DNA of 32,507 bases from Candidatus Poribacteria bacterium (GTDB taxonomy: Bacteria; Poribacteria; DTPJ01; WJIO01): NCBI GenBank assembly GCA_014730235.1, contig WJIO01000394.1, forward strand, positions 1 to 32,507, given 5' to 3'. The notes beneath the pieces are model-generated. The model did no database searches and was not told where the DNA came from. It saw nothing but the letters and a program-made list of their open reading frames with translations. The position numbers and the translations under genes were made by a program. Shown piece by piece: positions 15,819 to 24,440 of this stretch; within the stretch, counting starts at the first letter, position 1, and each line of letters begins with the position of its first letter.

Positions 15819-17792
15819 TTACTTAGTCAACGCTTTTTTTGAATTTAAAATACTGGTTTCGACAGTATTTAGAGTATCTGTAAGGATATTATCCAGATAT
15901 TTATATACTCTATCTACAATTTCCCTGGCTTCAGGATTTTTGACATCCCAGTGCGAAACACTTACTCCCCGACGCATAACTCCTACTTCTGTTCCCGATG
16001 GTCTGAACCATAACCAGCCTATATGTTCTCTCCTGTTATTTTTGGTTTTTACATAAAACTCAATCTTATAACCACCGGAATTAGTGATACGATTTCCTTT
16101 TCCCCGAAGTTCATTAATACCCTCATAATAAACGTATTCAGCTTCAGATTCCCCGCCATATTCTTTACTTAGTTTTTGTGAAACCCGGGGCCAGATTTTC
16201 GAATCAAAAAATGAGTCGAACGCGGATTTAAATTTATCCGGCGGAATGCTGACTTTGCCTTTCCTTATACCTTCATCTGTGAAAAAATCAGTTGTGCGGG
16301 AAGGTGGTATTGAATTGATTATATTGACAAATAATTTACCGATTTTCTCCGGGCTGTGCCAGTTATCATAATTATCTTCATTACCTAAATGTTTCAACAG
16401 CTTTTTGGTTAAATCAGGTTTTGTTATAAAATCAATTAATGTCCTTACGGAATGTATAGGCTCACGAACCAGCAAATCCAGGCTAAGGACACTGCCATTA
16501 CTACCTTCACCCATTAATGGCATATAATATCCCTGTTCATGAAGTTCTTTACCGGCTGTTGCTACATTGGCTTCACCCACTTCTACCCGTCTGATCCTAA
16601 AACCCAGGTACCGGGCAAACTGGTCCATAAGGCTTGTAGTGGGACCGTTTATGGCAATGGCTATATCTTTTTCATTATCGAGGGAATTTAATATACTGCT
16701 AAGAATATCCAGAGCAAAGATCATCTGGACACCGGGAATAATCGCTCCACCTTTTCCATCGGAAAGAACAATATTTTTTCGGTCTCCATCGGTATCATAC
16801 ACAAAGAAAGCGATAACATTTTTGCCCTCTTTTTGAGCTTTAATCAGATCATCCCTGGCCTGTTGACATGCTTCCGGTATTGGTGCTAATTCATGCACCA
16901 TATCAAGCCTGGGACACGAATTTATTTCCAACACGTTGAAACCCCAGCTTTCCAGGTATTCCTTATCTTTCCTTGCGCCGCCGTTGGGATCAATTCCTAT
17001 CCATAAGTTCATATCCTGTATCCGGGATTTTAATTTTTCCTTTATTTCTGATGTTTTATCTTGATTTTCTATGCCTGTGATAATTGAATCCAGCAGTTTT
17101 GAATAAACCTGCCGGGATTCATCCCTGAATTTTTTGATTCCCTCGAATACCTCTTTAATCTTGCTTATATCCGCTTTATTGACGGCTTCTATCATGGATT
17201 TAGCATTGTCTATACACTTTAGCTTTGCCTGATATTCCTTGATAAACGGTAAAGCCAGGTCTCCAGGAAGTATGCGTCCATCAATTCCAAGCTTTATACC
17301 GTTATATCCCATAGGATTATGGCTGGATGATATATATATGAATCCATCGGCGTATTCTTTTGAATATACAGCGACTTCTGTAACAGGTGTTATAAATGTA
17401 TATTTGATATTAAGACCATGATAAGCCAGAACTCTTGCCACAATATCCGCTATGGTCGGACCCGTAGGACGACTGTCAATAGCAAGAACCAGGGTTAAGT
17501 TATTTTTGTCTTTCAATTTTTTTAAAAGCTTTACAAAGCTGTCAGTTATAGTCGCGACATGGATTTTAGCCGCATCAGTAATTACCGAGCCGTCGCCATC
17601 CACAAAATCGGTTTTTTCGTCTCCGTATGTATTATCAAAAATCTGCCTTATCCCTGATGCCGAAGCTATACCATATTCCAAACGTTTTTCCACATTCTTT
17701 TGAAGTTCCAACAATTCAGCCTGTTTATATTCACTTTTAAAGGGAATTTCAGCAGGATTACCTATATATAATTCAGTTTCAAAGTCTTTCAT
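15819..17792 (-). CDS. Phosphoglucomutase/phosphomannomutase family protein
   Basis: The 657-residue protein has the four-domain alpha-D-phosphohexomutase layout. It carries the active-site serine in SSSHNP (Ser157), the metal-binding loop DTDGDR (about 330-335), the sugar-specificity loop GEGSNGS (about 425) and the phosphate-binding loop RPSGTE (about 597). It interconverts hexose-1- and hexose-6-phosphates in the cytosol. It is longer than the usual 450-580 residues, with extra helical segments in the second quarter. The GEGSNG loop is close to the GEMSGH/GEESGG type but differs enough that glucose versus mannose cannot be decided. The ATG start has GGGAG upstream. The tRNA pair follows after 31 nt. 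Confidence 0.9.
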   Translation of the reverse strand: MKDFETELYIGNPAEIPFKSEYKQAELLELQKNVEKRLEYGIASASGIRQIFDNTYGDEKTDFVDGDGSVITDAAKIHVATITDSFVKLLKKLKDKNNLTLVLAIDSRPTGPTIADIVARVLAYHGLNIKYTFITPVTEVAVYSKEYADGFIYISSSHNPMGYNGIKLGIDGRILPGDLALPFIKEYQAKLKCIDNAKSMIEAVNKADISKIKEVFEGIKKFRDESRQVYSKLLDSIITGIENQDKTSEIKEKLKSRIQDMNLWIGIDPNGGARKDKEYLESWGFNVLEINSCPRLDMVHELAPIPEACQQARDDLIKAQKEGKNVIAFFVYDTDGDRKNIVLSDGKGGAIIPGVQMIFALDILSSILNSLDNEKDIAIAINGPTTSLMDQFARYLGFRIRRVEVGEANVATAGKELHEQGYYMPLMGEGSNGSVLSLDLLVREPIHSVRTLIDFITKPDLTKKLLKHLGNEDNYDNWHSPEKIGKLFVNIINSIPPSRTTDFFTDEGIRKGKVSIPPDKFKSAFDSFFDSKIWPRVSQKLSKEYGGESEAEYVYYEGINELRGKGNRITNSGGYKIEFYVKTKNNRREHIGWLWFRPSGTEVGVMRRGVSVSHWDVKNPEAREIVDRVYKYLDNILTDTLNTVETSILNSKKALTK

Positions 17793-17872
17793 TAATTATA
17801 TTCTCCCATAAACTGAGAAAAAATTATGTTGATTTAGCAAGTTGTAATTATAAGAAATGAATATAATTTATT

Positions 17873-17899
17873 TTCATTCCTGCCTTCGCAGGAATGACA
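17873..17899. repeat. REP-like hairpin, TCATTCCTGC family
   Basis: TTCATTCCTGC - CTTC - GCAGGAATGACA forms a hairpin of the same family as 266-293, 13715-13742, 27862-27888 and 27912-27936. It lies in the 171-nt gap between the lipoprotein gene and the phosphohexomutase gene. The terminal TTGGTTCTTCCGG repeats are not evident here, so it seems a partial copy. Confidence 0.65.
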
Positions 17900-17963
17900 T
17901 GCTTTGAAAATTTAAAACTATCCCAACACAAATAAAAAATTAAAAATGTCTTGAATCTATTAT

Positions 17964-18590
17964 CTACATTCCACTAACAGTATCTATAATTATTGAATTA
18001 AATTCATCTTCTGAAAGATGTTTCCTCAACGCAAACTCAATACGCTGCTTTCCTATATAATCTGAAAATATCAGCAGACATGTCTTTCGTGGATCATCCC
18101 ATTGTTTATCAAAATCCGAATAGCTAATATTGGCTTTACTGGCCTGTTTTAGATTAAGCACGTCTATCAGAGTAATTCGGCTGTTATTGTCATCATAGCC
18201 AATAATCGCCCTGATATGTTTTCTCCCGGTAGGTGTTCTTATTATAACCACAGGAACCCAATCTTTTGCCAGAAGTATCTTAACTGCATTAATGTTACAA
18301 CCGGATAATGCCAAGGGTTTAAAATTTGTTGAACCTGTTATAGCTTTTAATTCTGAAAGGGTAAAGCGATTGGCATTTCGTACAGCCTGTATATCCCTGA
18401 ATACAGCTTCAATTGGTCTTAAGGCTCTGTGGGTGCGTTCTAAAGGTCCATATACTTCAGTAAGTTCATGACTTTCTTTCTCAACTGGTGCTGATTCAAC
18501 GCCGTAAGTCTTTTCCTGGTATGTTTGATGAGCACATGCTGAAAGCATAATAAATACAAAGAGCCATAATATTATTGTCAGATATTTCAT
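17964..18590 (-). CDS. Lipoprotein with C39-peptidase-like domain
   Basis: I start at the ATG at 18590 because of the GGTGG ribosome site and because it gives a proper lipoprotein signal, KYLTIILWLFVFIMLSAC, with lipobox LSAC (208 residues). An upstream in-frame start at 18632 would bury this signal. The mature region resembles C39-like papain-fold domains: a helix-rich part, then WVPVVIIRTPTGRKHIRAIIGYDD, with the candidate catalytic His, and ITLIDVLN, with the Asp. No cysteine is found where the nucleophile is expected, before the helix near residue 60, so it may be inactive. It follows the SDR gene with its upstream ATG region abutting that stop. Function is uncertain. Confidence 0.6.
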   Translation of the reverse strand: MKYLTIILWLFVFIMLSACAHQTYQEKTYGVESAPVEKESHELTEVYGPLERTHRALRPIEAVFRDIQAVRNANRFTLSELKAITGSTNFKPLALSGCNINAVKILLAKDWVPVVIIRTPTGRKHIRAIIGYDDNNSRITLIDVLNLKQASKANISYSDFDKQWDDPRKTCLLIFSDYIGKQRIEFALRKHLSEDEFNSIIIDTVSGM

Positions 18591-18632
18591 ATAAACCACC
18601 CCCAATTGTATATATTTAACGCTCAAAATCAA

Positions 18633-19451
18633 TTAATCAATAGAATTTCGGACAATTCTATCAAACATCCTATCACCAAGCAACCATCGGAAGAAAATGA
18701 ATGTTTTAGCCATTTTACCTACTGCATACCTTGTTTTTGGTTTCCCCGCTTTAACGGCTTTTAATACTGTTTCCGCCACCTCTGAAGCCGGTGAACCGTC
18801 TTTATATGAATCCAGAGTAGCGGCTTTTATTTTTTCGGCCAATTCCGAATAGGCTGTATTACCCGAACGCTCCATCATTGGATCAACCATGACATCAGCA
18901 AATTCCGTTTCAATAATTCCCGGTTCGATAATTATAACATCAATTCCAAAAGGTGAAACCTCAAATCTCAGACAGTCTGACCAGGCTTCCAGGGCGTGTT
19001 TTGTGGCATGATACCAGGCTCCCAGGGGAGTATAGATTTTACCTCCCATAGAGGATATATTGGCAATTTTACCTCTTTTTTGCTCTCGCATATAGGGTAA
19101 AACAGCCTTTGTTATCCCGGCCAGACCAAAGAGGTTTACTTCAAATTGATATCTGGCATCGTCAATTGTCGTATCCTCAACAGCCCCATATGTGGCAAAG
19201 CCGGCGTTATTGATCAATATATCCACACCCTCATTTTGCTCCTGGATAGTATTAACTACATTGGCGACATCTTCTTCTTTTGTTATATCCATCCTGATGA
19301 TATTTGCGCCTTTTTCCTCCAAATCACGCATTTTCTCAACCCTACGAGCGGAGCCGTAAACAATATATCCATCAGCCAGAAGATGCTTTGCTATCTCTTT
19401 TCCCATGCCGGAAGACGCACCAGTAACCAGGGCAACGGCTTTTTTATTCAT
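18633..19451 (-). CDS. Short-chain dehydrogenase/reductase (SDR)
   Basis: This 272-residue classical SDR has the cofactor motif TGASSGMG (residues 10-17), NNAG (81-84), the catalytic Ser in NISSMGG, and the YxxxK pair Tyr147/Lys151 in YHATKHALE. After the first strand the residues SARR suggest a preference for NADP(H). The C-terminal part (GKMAKTFIFFRWLLGDRMFDRIV) is like SDRs acting on hydrophobic substrates such as retinol or steroid-like alcohols, but the substrate is unknown. A ribosome site (AAGGAC) precedes the ATG. It lies 11 nt after the M24-fold gene. Confidence 0.9.
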   Translation of the reverse strand: MNKKAVALVTGASSGMGKEIAKHLLADGYIVYGSARRVEKMRDLEEKGANIIRMDITKEEDVANVVNTIQEQNEGVDILINNAGFATYGAVEDTTIDDARYQFEVNLFGLAGITKAVLPYMREQKRGKIANISSMGGKIYTPLGAWYHATKHALEAWSDCLRFEVSPFGIDVIIIEPGIIETEFADVMVDPMMERSGNTAYSELAEKIKAATLDSYKDGSPASEVAETVLKAVKAGKPKTRYAVGKMAKTFIFFRWLLGDRMFDRIVRNSID

Positions 19452-19462
19452 TTTTCATGTCC

Positions 19463-20563
19463 TTATTTGTCCAGTATTAGTATATCCGGTCTTTTCCATG
19501 TTTCGTCTTTATATGAAACAGAGATCATGGGCCAATCTGGAGTGGATGTAATAATTTCAGGTTTATCGTCAGTGGTGATAATAGTATCCTCAGATTTTGT
19601 GCCTTTAATGGATGGATTCCATGCTACAGCCTGGGATTTTACCAGCTTTGATGTCAATCCGGGAATAGCTCTGTAATCTCTGGCCCCATATCCCGCTGGC
19701 CCTCCCTGGTGATGAAAAGTCCATTCATCGGGATAACCATTATCTGCGTATACCTTCTGCGATGCTGCAAGTATTTCACCTGTAATCGCTCCCGGGCGGC
19801 TTTCAGCGATAAAGGCTGTATCGACTTCCACCGCAGCCTGATGTTTCTTTTTCAATTCATCGGACAAAGGGCCAAAGTGGAATAACCTGGTTACAGATGC
19901 TATCAGACCGTATTTGCGACCGCAGACAACGATCATACCATATTCATTAACCTTTTTATCCGTAGGCAGAGGATGACGATAAAGGCTGACCCTTTCGTCC
20001 ACAGCAATAAGCAGAACTATAGGATTAATGCTTCGGCTGTAAAGCTCCGATGACATGATTCCGGCGATCTCAAATTCCGACATCCCCGGTTTTATCATCT
20101 TACAGACTTTACCGATAGCTTCGCCGCAGTGTTTACCTAATTCTTTGTATCTTACCACTTCCTCAGGAGTGAGAGTATAGCGCAATTCAGCGATTTTGCC
20201 GGATATGTTTTCCATTCCATCTATAGCTGAATCGCATCCGACTTTTTTATCTCTGCATAGATCCTGAATTATCTTATCTTTTTTGTCATCGTCATACCAG
20301 GGATGTATCTTTACTTTTACACCGCTGATATTAAGTTCCTCATCCTGAATTCTCTGGGCTTCAATATTATCTGTGATAAGGAAAACATCGCTATCGGTAA
20401 CAAAAAACCATGCGGCGCTTCCCTCTGAAGCTACAGAAACATGCCCTCTTCCGCCGTCAGAAAGCCATGAATAGTTGGGTTGAATAGTAAGTAAAACTGC
20501 ATCCAGATTTTCTGATTCCAATAAACTACGAATTTTATTTAGCTTTACATCTGCTGATCCCAT
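19463..20563 (-). CDS. M24-fold (creatinase/aminopeptidase-like) protein, probably not a metallopeptidase
   Basis: The 366-residue protein has a creatinase N-domain (about 1-125, LDAVLLTIQPNYSWLSDGG) and a pita-bread C-domain (about 130-340) with HHQGGPAGYG and a late GTKSEDT. Catalytic M24 peptidases use two Asp, one His and two Glu as metal ligands. Here the Asp region reads VVCGRKYGLIASVTRL without Asp, and the EPG motif is replaced by WNPS. His and the last Glu remain. I therefore infer a peptidase-like protein with a changed or lost metal site. The start is supported by GGAGAG, and it begins 5 nt after the SbcC-like gene's stop. Confidence 0.78.
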   Translation of the reverse strand: MGSADVKLNKIRSLLESENLDAVLLTIQPNYSWLSDGGRGHVSVASEGSAAWFFVTDSDVFLITDNIEAQRIQDEELNISGVKVKIHPWYDDDKKDKIIQDLCRDKKVGCDSAIDGMENISGKIAELRYTLTPEEVVRYKELGKHCGEAIGKVCKMIKPGMSEFEIAGIMSSELYSRSINPIVLLIAVDERVSLYRHPLPTDKKVNEYGMIVVCGRKYGLIASVTRLFHFGPLSDELKKKHQAAVEVDTAFIAESRPGAITGEILAASQKVYADNGYPDEWTFHHQGGPAGYGARDYRAIPGLTSKLVKSQAVAWNPSIKGTKSEDTIITTDDKPEIITSTPDWPMISVSYKDETWKRPDILILDK

Positions 20564-20568
20564 ATCTT

Positions 20569-23298
20569 TTATCTCTCCTGTTTGTTATTTTTTAATACCT
20601 GCATATCAAAGCTCTTCGCGCCAATATCAGAATAATATTCAGGATGACATGTGAGTATAATAATTTGTAAGTTACGGGCGTAATTGTCCAGTATCCTGAG
20701 CATAGAATCCTGCCGCTCTGAATCCGTATGAGCCAGAGGATCGTCCAGAACTACCATTTGCCGCTGTTCCTCTTTTTCTGCCAGTATCTGACCCAGAGTT
20801 AATCTTATCAGTATATTCAACTGCTCTTTCGTTCCGTATGAAAGGGCATCTGGATTTGCGTTTTCCTCGCGATTTCTGATATTGATATATTCAGGTGCGA
20901 AATTATCATTAAAGGTTACATTATCGTAACTTTCACCAGCTATTCGTTGAAAAATCTGCGTTACCCTTTGACTAATAGGCTCAACAAGATTTGCCATAGC
21001 TTCTTGACGACATTCTGAAAGGGTATCCTTCAGCAGCTTTACTGAATTTGCCTGAACTTTAGCTGAATGTTGTTTTTGTCTCAATAATTCCAGTTCTTCC
21101 TCGGCCTCAGCTAATCTGGAATACAGGCCGTCACCCTCCTGACCTTTAAGCTGTCCCTTATTCGTATCCAGTTTTTCTTTAATAGACTTCAGGTTTTCAT
21201 TCAGTTCCTGAACCTGATTATCCAGCCTTTTGACATAATTCTCCAGTTGGTTCATGTTCTCCACCGGGGGAAGATCATCTAACCTTTGCTTTGCCTTATC
21301 CATTTCATCCAGAGCCGTTTTCAGCTTATCCTGCCTTTCAGCATCGGTCAGTCTGTCTGAAGTTAGTTTTGATTGTCGCTCTTTCTGACTTTCGATTCTG
21401 GTCTGGATTCTGGTAAGTTCCTGTTGAGTGTTGCTAATATTGCTTTCAATCTTACGCTGTTGGGTGTTTAACAATGCCAGATTTTTTTGAATTTTCCTGA
21501 TCTGGTTTGTTATTTCTGTTTGATTCAGCTCCAGTTTCTTTAGCTTGTTTTTAGCTTCTTCATTTGATAAATCTTCGTCAGCTAGTTCAGGATATTCTTC
21601 TCTAATAACACCCAGTTCGGATTCAGTTTTTTTCAATTGCTTTGTCAAAGCATTTAATCCCTTTGGAATCAGAGCTTTTATCTGTATATTCAGTTGATTA
21701 ATTTCATTTTCAAGATCTTCTGCGTCTTTATTCCTCTGGATTAATTCCTTTATATCCATCACACCGAATTTGTCCAGAGCTGATTGATAATTTTTTTCGT
21801 GATTATCCAGCACCTTTTTAAGATTTACAGCTTCATCGGAACCACTGGTAATTGAAAGTCTGCCCAATCCGGATATATTCATATCAAAGGACTGTACTGC
21901 CCGCCATTCCAGGACTTTCTGGTCGGACTGAGACATTTCAAAGGGTTCTTTCTGGCCGTCTTTTAACACAAATCCCTGTATATTGAAACTGGGCTTGAAT
22001 TCAATATGAAGGGCGGAAGCTTCCAGACGAGTTTGGACTTCTGTGACTTTGCCATAGAGCTTTTGCAATAATTCCAATTCCTTGTTGGAAGGGGCTTTAA
22101 TGCTGTCCAGTTCATTTTTTAGCTTCTTTTGCTGGTTTATAAGCTCTTCTATCTGATTTACCCGTTCTTCCAGTTCCTGTTTTTCCCTTTTAAACCTTAC
22201 CAATTCTATTCGGGATCGGGCGGTTTTTATCTCTGATTCTATAATATCCCTTTGCTTTTCTGTTTCATCCAGCTTATTATTGATGTTTTTTGTTTCCTCT
22301 TCTATTTTCTGAAATTCAATACTGTAATCTTTAATCTTTTTTTCGATATTCATCCTTTGTTTATCTAATTCTATCAGGGATTCCTTTACATCTTTTAATT
22401 CCCTTATAGTATCGTTAATATTCTTCCAGTCCGATTCCCTGATTTTATATTCCTGCTCCTGTTTTTCCCTTTTACTGGCCTGTTCTTTAGCTTTGGATAA
22501 TATATCCTGTGACTTTTTTAATTCAGTCTTAGCTTGGTTAAGCTCTTTCTGTGACAGGGCAAATGTCTTTTCAAGGTTTACAATTTCATTGTTAAGTTCA
22601 TCAAGACTATCCCATCGTTCTTTGAGTTCAAGATAGCGTTCCTGAGCCTTTTCGACCTGGTTATCCAACTCTTTTGGTTCACTTCCTGATTTAAATTCTC
22701 CCCGCACGCGGGTAAAGAATTTTTCATAACGACCCTGTATTTCATTTTCAACGCAGTGAAAGACATCTGTAAGGATTACCTCGCCTAGAACTGACTGCAA
22801 TTTTCCCCTTGAGTTTTCGTTTATACCGCCATCAGGCATCCATATCTGCCCCTGTGGAAGCCATAGAACCTGAGCCAGACCCCAGTTCTCCGACTTGGTT
22901 AACCCCCTGCTTGAGCGGCTGCTTTCCAGTATTTCCAGCAATCTCTCCTCGGCGTTATCGCCATCGGCTATCAATCCCCATTTTTCATCCATATATCGCC
23001 GCAATTCACATCGGGAGGTATAAACAAACCTTTTATCTACTTGGTATCGGTTTCCATTATTATAAAAATCTATAGTAACCTCAGGCCCTAAATCCGTTCC
23101 CCAGGGAATTCTCTGTCTTATATCTTCACCTTTGAGTTTATGCCGATCAAAAAATCCCCGGATCATCGCATCCATCAGTGTGCTTTTCCCCGACTCATTG
23201 GGGCCATGTATTACATTGATACTGGAATCAAAATTCTCTAAGCGCACACCATCAACCAGAACAGCCCAATTTTTGACCGCGATAGAATTCAGAATCAT
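20569..23298 (-). CDS. SbcC/Rad50-like coiled-coil AAA ATPase
   Basis: I choose the ATG at 23298 (GGAGG seven bases upstream), giving 909 residues and an ATGA overlap with the nuclease gene; an earlier start at 23343 lacks such a site. Walker A is GPNESGKST (32-40), the signature LSYGTKEQLN and Walker B MVVLDDP lie near the C-terminus, and long coiled coils fill the middle. This is the layout of SbcC/Rad50, the ATPase partner of the SbcD/Mre11 nuclease in DNA end and hairpin processing. At the coiled-coil apex (about 428-483) there is a short beta-rich insert (LHIEFKPSFNIQGFVLKDG) and no CxxC zinc hook. YhaN-like proteins are the closest alternative. Confidence 0.88.
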   Translation of the reverse strand: MILNSIAVKNWAVLVDGVRLENFDSSINVIHGPNESGKSTLMDAMIRGFFDRHKLKGEDIRQRIPWGTDLGPEVTIDFYNNGNRYQVDKRFVYTSRCELRRYMDEKWGLIADGDNAEERLLEILESSRSSRGLTKSENWGLAQVLWLPQGQIWMPDGGINENSRGKLQSVLGEVILTDVFHCVENEIQGRYEKFFTRVRGEFKSGSEPKELDNQVEKAQERYLELKERWDSLDELNNEIVNLEKTFALSQKELNQAKTELKKSQDILSKAKEQASKREKQEQEYKIRESDWKNINDTIRELKDVKESLIELDKQRMNIEKKIKDYSIEFQKIEEETKNINNKLDETEKQRDIIESEIKTARSRIELVRFKREKQELEERVNQIEELINQQKKLKNELDSIKAPSNKELELLQKLYGKVTEVQTRLEASALHIEFKPSFNIQGFVLKDGQKEPFEMSQSDQKVLEWRAVQSFDMNISGLGRLSITSGSDEAVNLKKVLDNHEKNYQSALDKFGVMDIKELIQRNKDAEDLENEINQLNIQIKALIPKGLNALTKQLKKTESELGVIREEYPELADEDLSNEEAKNKLKKLELNQTEITNQIRKIQKNLALLNTQQRKIESNISNTQQELTRIQTRIESQKERQSKLTSDRLTDAERQDKLKTALDEMDKAKQRLDDLPPVENMNQLENYVKRLDNQVQELNENLKSIKEKLDTNKGQLKGQEGDGLYSRLAEAEEELELLRQKQHSAKVQANSVKLLKDTLSECRQEAMANLVEPISQRVTQIFQRIAGESYDNVTFNDNFAPEYINIRNREENANPDALSYGTKEQLNILIRLTLGQILAEKEEQRQMVVLDDPLAHTDSERQDSMLRILDNYARNLQIIILTCHPEYYSDIGAKSFDMQVLKNNKQER

Positions 23299-24434
23299 CC
23301 CCGGGCCTCCTTTATCATACGATACAGGCAAGATAAAGCCCATTTGGCCACTTCCGGGGTCACATCTTTAGGAAGATTTGTATCATCTTCAGAATTTGCC
23401 ATAACATAGAGACGATCCATCGTTTCTCTCAGCGGGCCGGTTCTGGCAACCTGCCTGAGTTCTTCTTCAGTGGGATGAGGGATAAGTTTTTCAATATTGA
23501 AGCGGTGATAGAGAAAACGGCTTTGAAGTAATGGTGTAAATTCTTCATTTATAAAGTCAAAGCCGCCTATATCCAGAGTTCCCTCAAGAACTACATCCAG
23601 CAGAACCGAATCAGGTGCATCAAGTTTATCCAGTTCCTGCATCATATTCTGGATATCCTTTTTGCTGTTTACTTCCCTTCGCCACTGGGTCCAGCGCAGT
23701 ATACCTGTTGGTATCTCCCGAAGCAAGGGTTCTGTACCTGGTTCTTCGATCTCCACATACAGTATCTGTCCGCTTTGAGGTTCACTGAATTTGGTTTGCT
23801 CGTGAGTGCCTGAATAGGCTGTCCGCTCTGCACCATCCCTGGTTTTGTGTCTTAATAGCGAATGCCAGTGTCCCAGAGCCAGGTAATCCAGCTTGTGCTG
23901 TAAGGCCGAATCAGGAGGAATGGGGAAAGCATCGTCTTCAATATGTTCGCCCAGCATTAAGGTTCCATGAGCTACGCCAATCCGAATCCTGTTTGGTTCT
24001 TCCACCGGTATCCATGCGGTGGGATCTTCGCGGGAGGATTTTTCCGTAAGGGGACAGGGATATAAAATAACCTCTCCAATTTCTATTGGTTCCTGTGTTG
24101 TAATAATATGAACGTTAGAGCCAACCCGTTCCCATATTGGACGACGGTAAATGCTGTTAGGCGTAAGGGGATCATGATTTCCGGGAATTATGTAAACAGG
24201 ACAACTGGCTTTGGATAGCAGATCAATAACGCTCTGGACAAGCACATTATCCATTGCGTTATCCTCAAACACATCACCGGCTATGAGTATAAACTCCGCC
24301 CGTTCTGAACGGGCGGAGTTTATAACATTTTCTGCGGCTCTTATCCGGACTTCCCGAACCCTATCGGCATTTTCACTTACATGCCTTGCCTTCATTCCCA
24401 TCTGCCAATCAGATGTATGGACAAATTTTACCAA
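23295..24434 (-). CDS. SbcD/Mre11-like (YhaO-type) DNA exonuclease
   Basis: This 379-residue calcineurin-like phosphoesterase has HTSDWQMG (residues 6-13), AGDVFEDN (Asp54), GNHDP (86-90), a GVAHGTL motif and LGHWH. Gln11 takes the place of the His found in many Mre11 proteins (DxH), a variant I recall from other bacterial members. With the overlapping SbcC-like ATPase it should form an ATP-dependent nuclease on DNA ends and hairpins. The start is TTG at 24434; the frame upstream is closed by a TGA, so no ATG is available, and GGGG lies 10 nt before it. It begins 7 nt after the M42 gene. A perfect 37-bp palindrome lies inside it, at codons 37-49. Confidence 0.9.
   Translation of the reverse strand: MVKFVHTSDWQMGMKARHVSENADRVREVRIRAAENVINSARSERAEFILIAGDVFEDNAMDNVLVQSVIDLLSKASCPVYIIPGNHDPLTPNSIYRRPIWERVGSNVHIITTQEPIEIGEVILYPCPLTEKSSREDPTAWIPVEEPNRIRIGVAHGTLMLGEHIEDDAFPIPPDSALQHKLDYLALGHWHSLLRHKTRDGAERTAYSGTHEQTKFSEPQSGQILYVEIEEPGTEPLLREIPTGILRWTQWRREVNSKKDIQNMMQELDKLDAPDSVLLDVVLEGTLDIGGFDFINEEFTPLLQSRFLYHRFNIEKLIPHPTEEELRQVARTGPLRETMDRLYVMANSEDDTNLPKDVTPEVAKWALSCLYRMIKEARG
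24288..24324. repeat. Perfect 37-bp palindrome inside the sbcD-like gene
   Basis: TATAAACTCCGCCCGTTC (24288-24305), a single central T, and its exact complement (24307-24324). It codes for NSARSERAEF in SbcD, and the opposite strand reads the same peptide. The GC-rich centre would make a strong mRNA or single-strand hairpin. Confidence 0.95.
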
Positions 24435-24440
24435 CGTACA

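Noticed and set aside
24288-24324. Rho-independent terminator in the sbcD palindrome
   Set aside because: It lies in the middle of a coding frame, has no T-tract on either strand, and the downstream genes appear to belong to the same operon.
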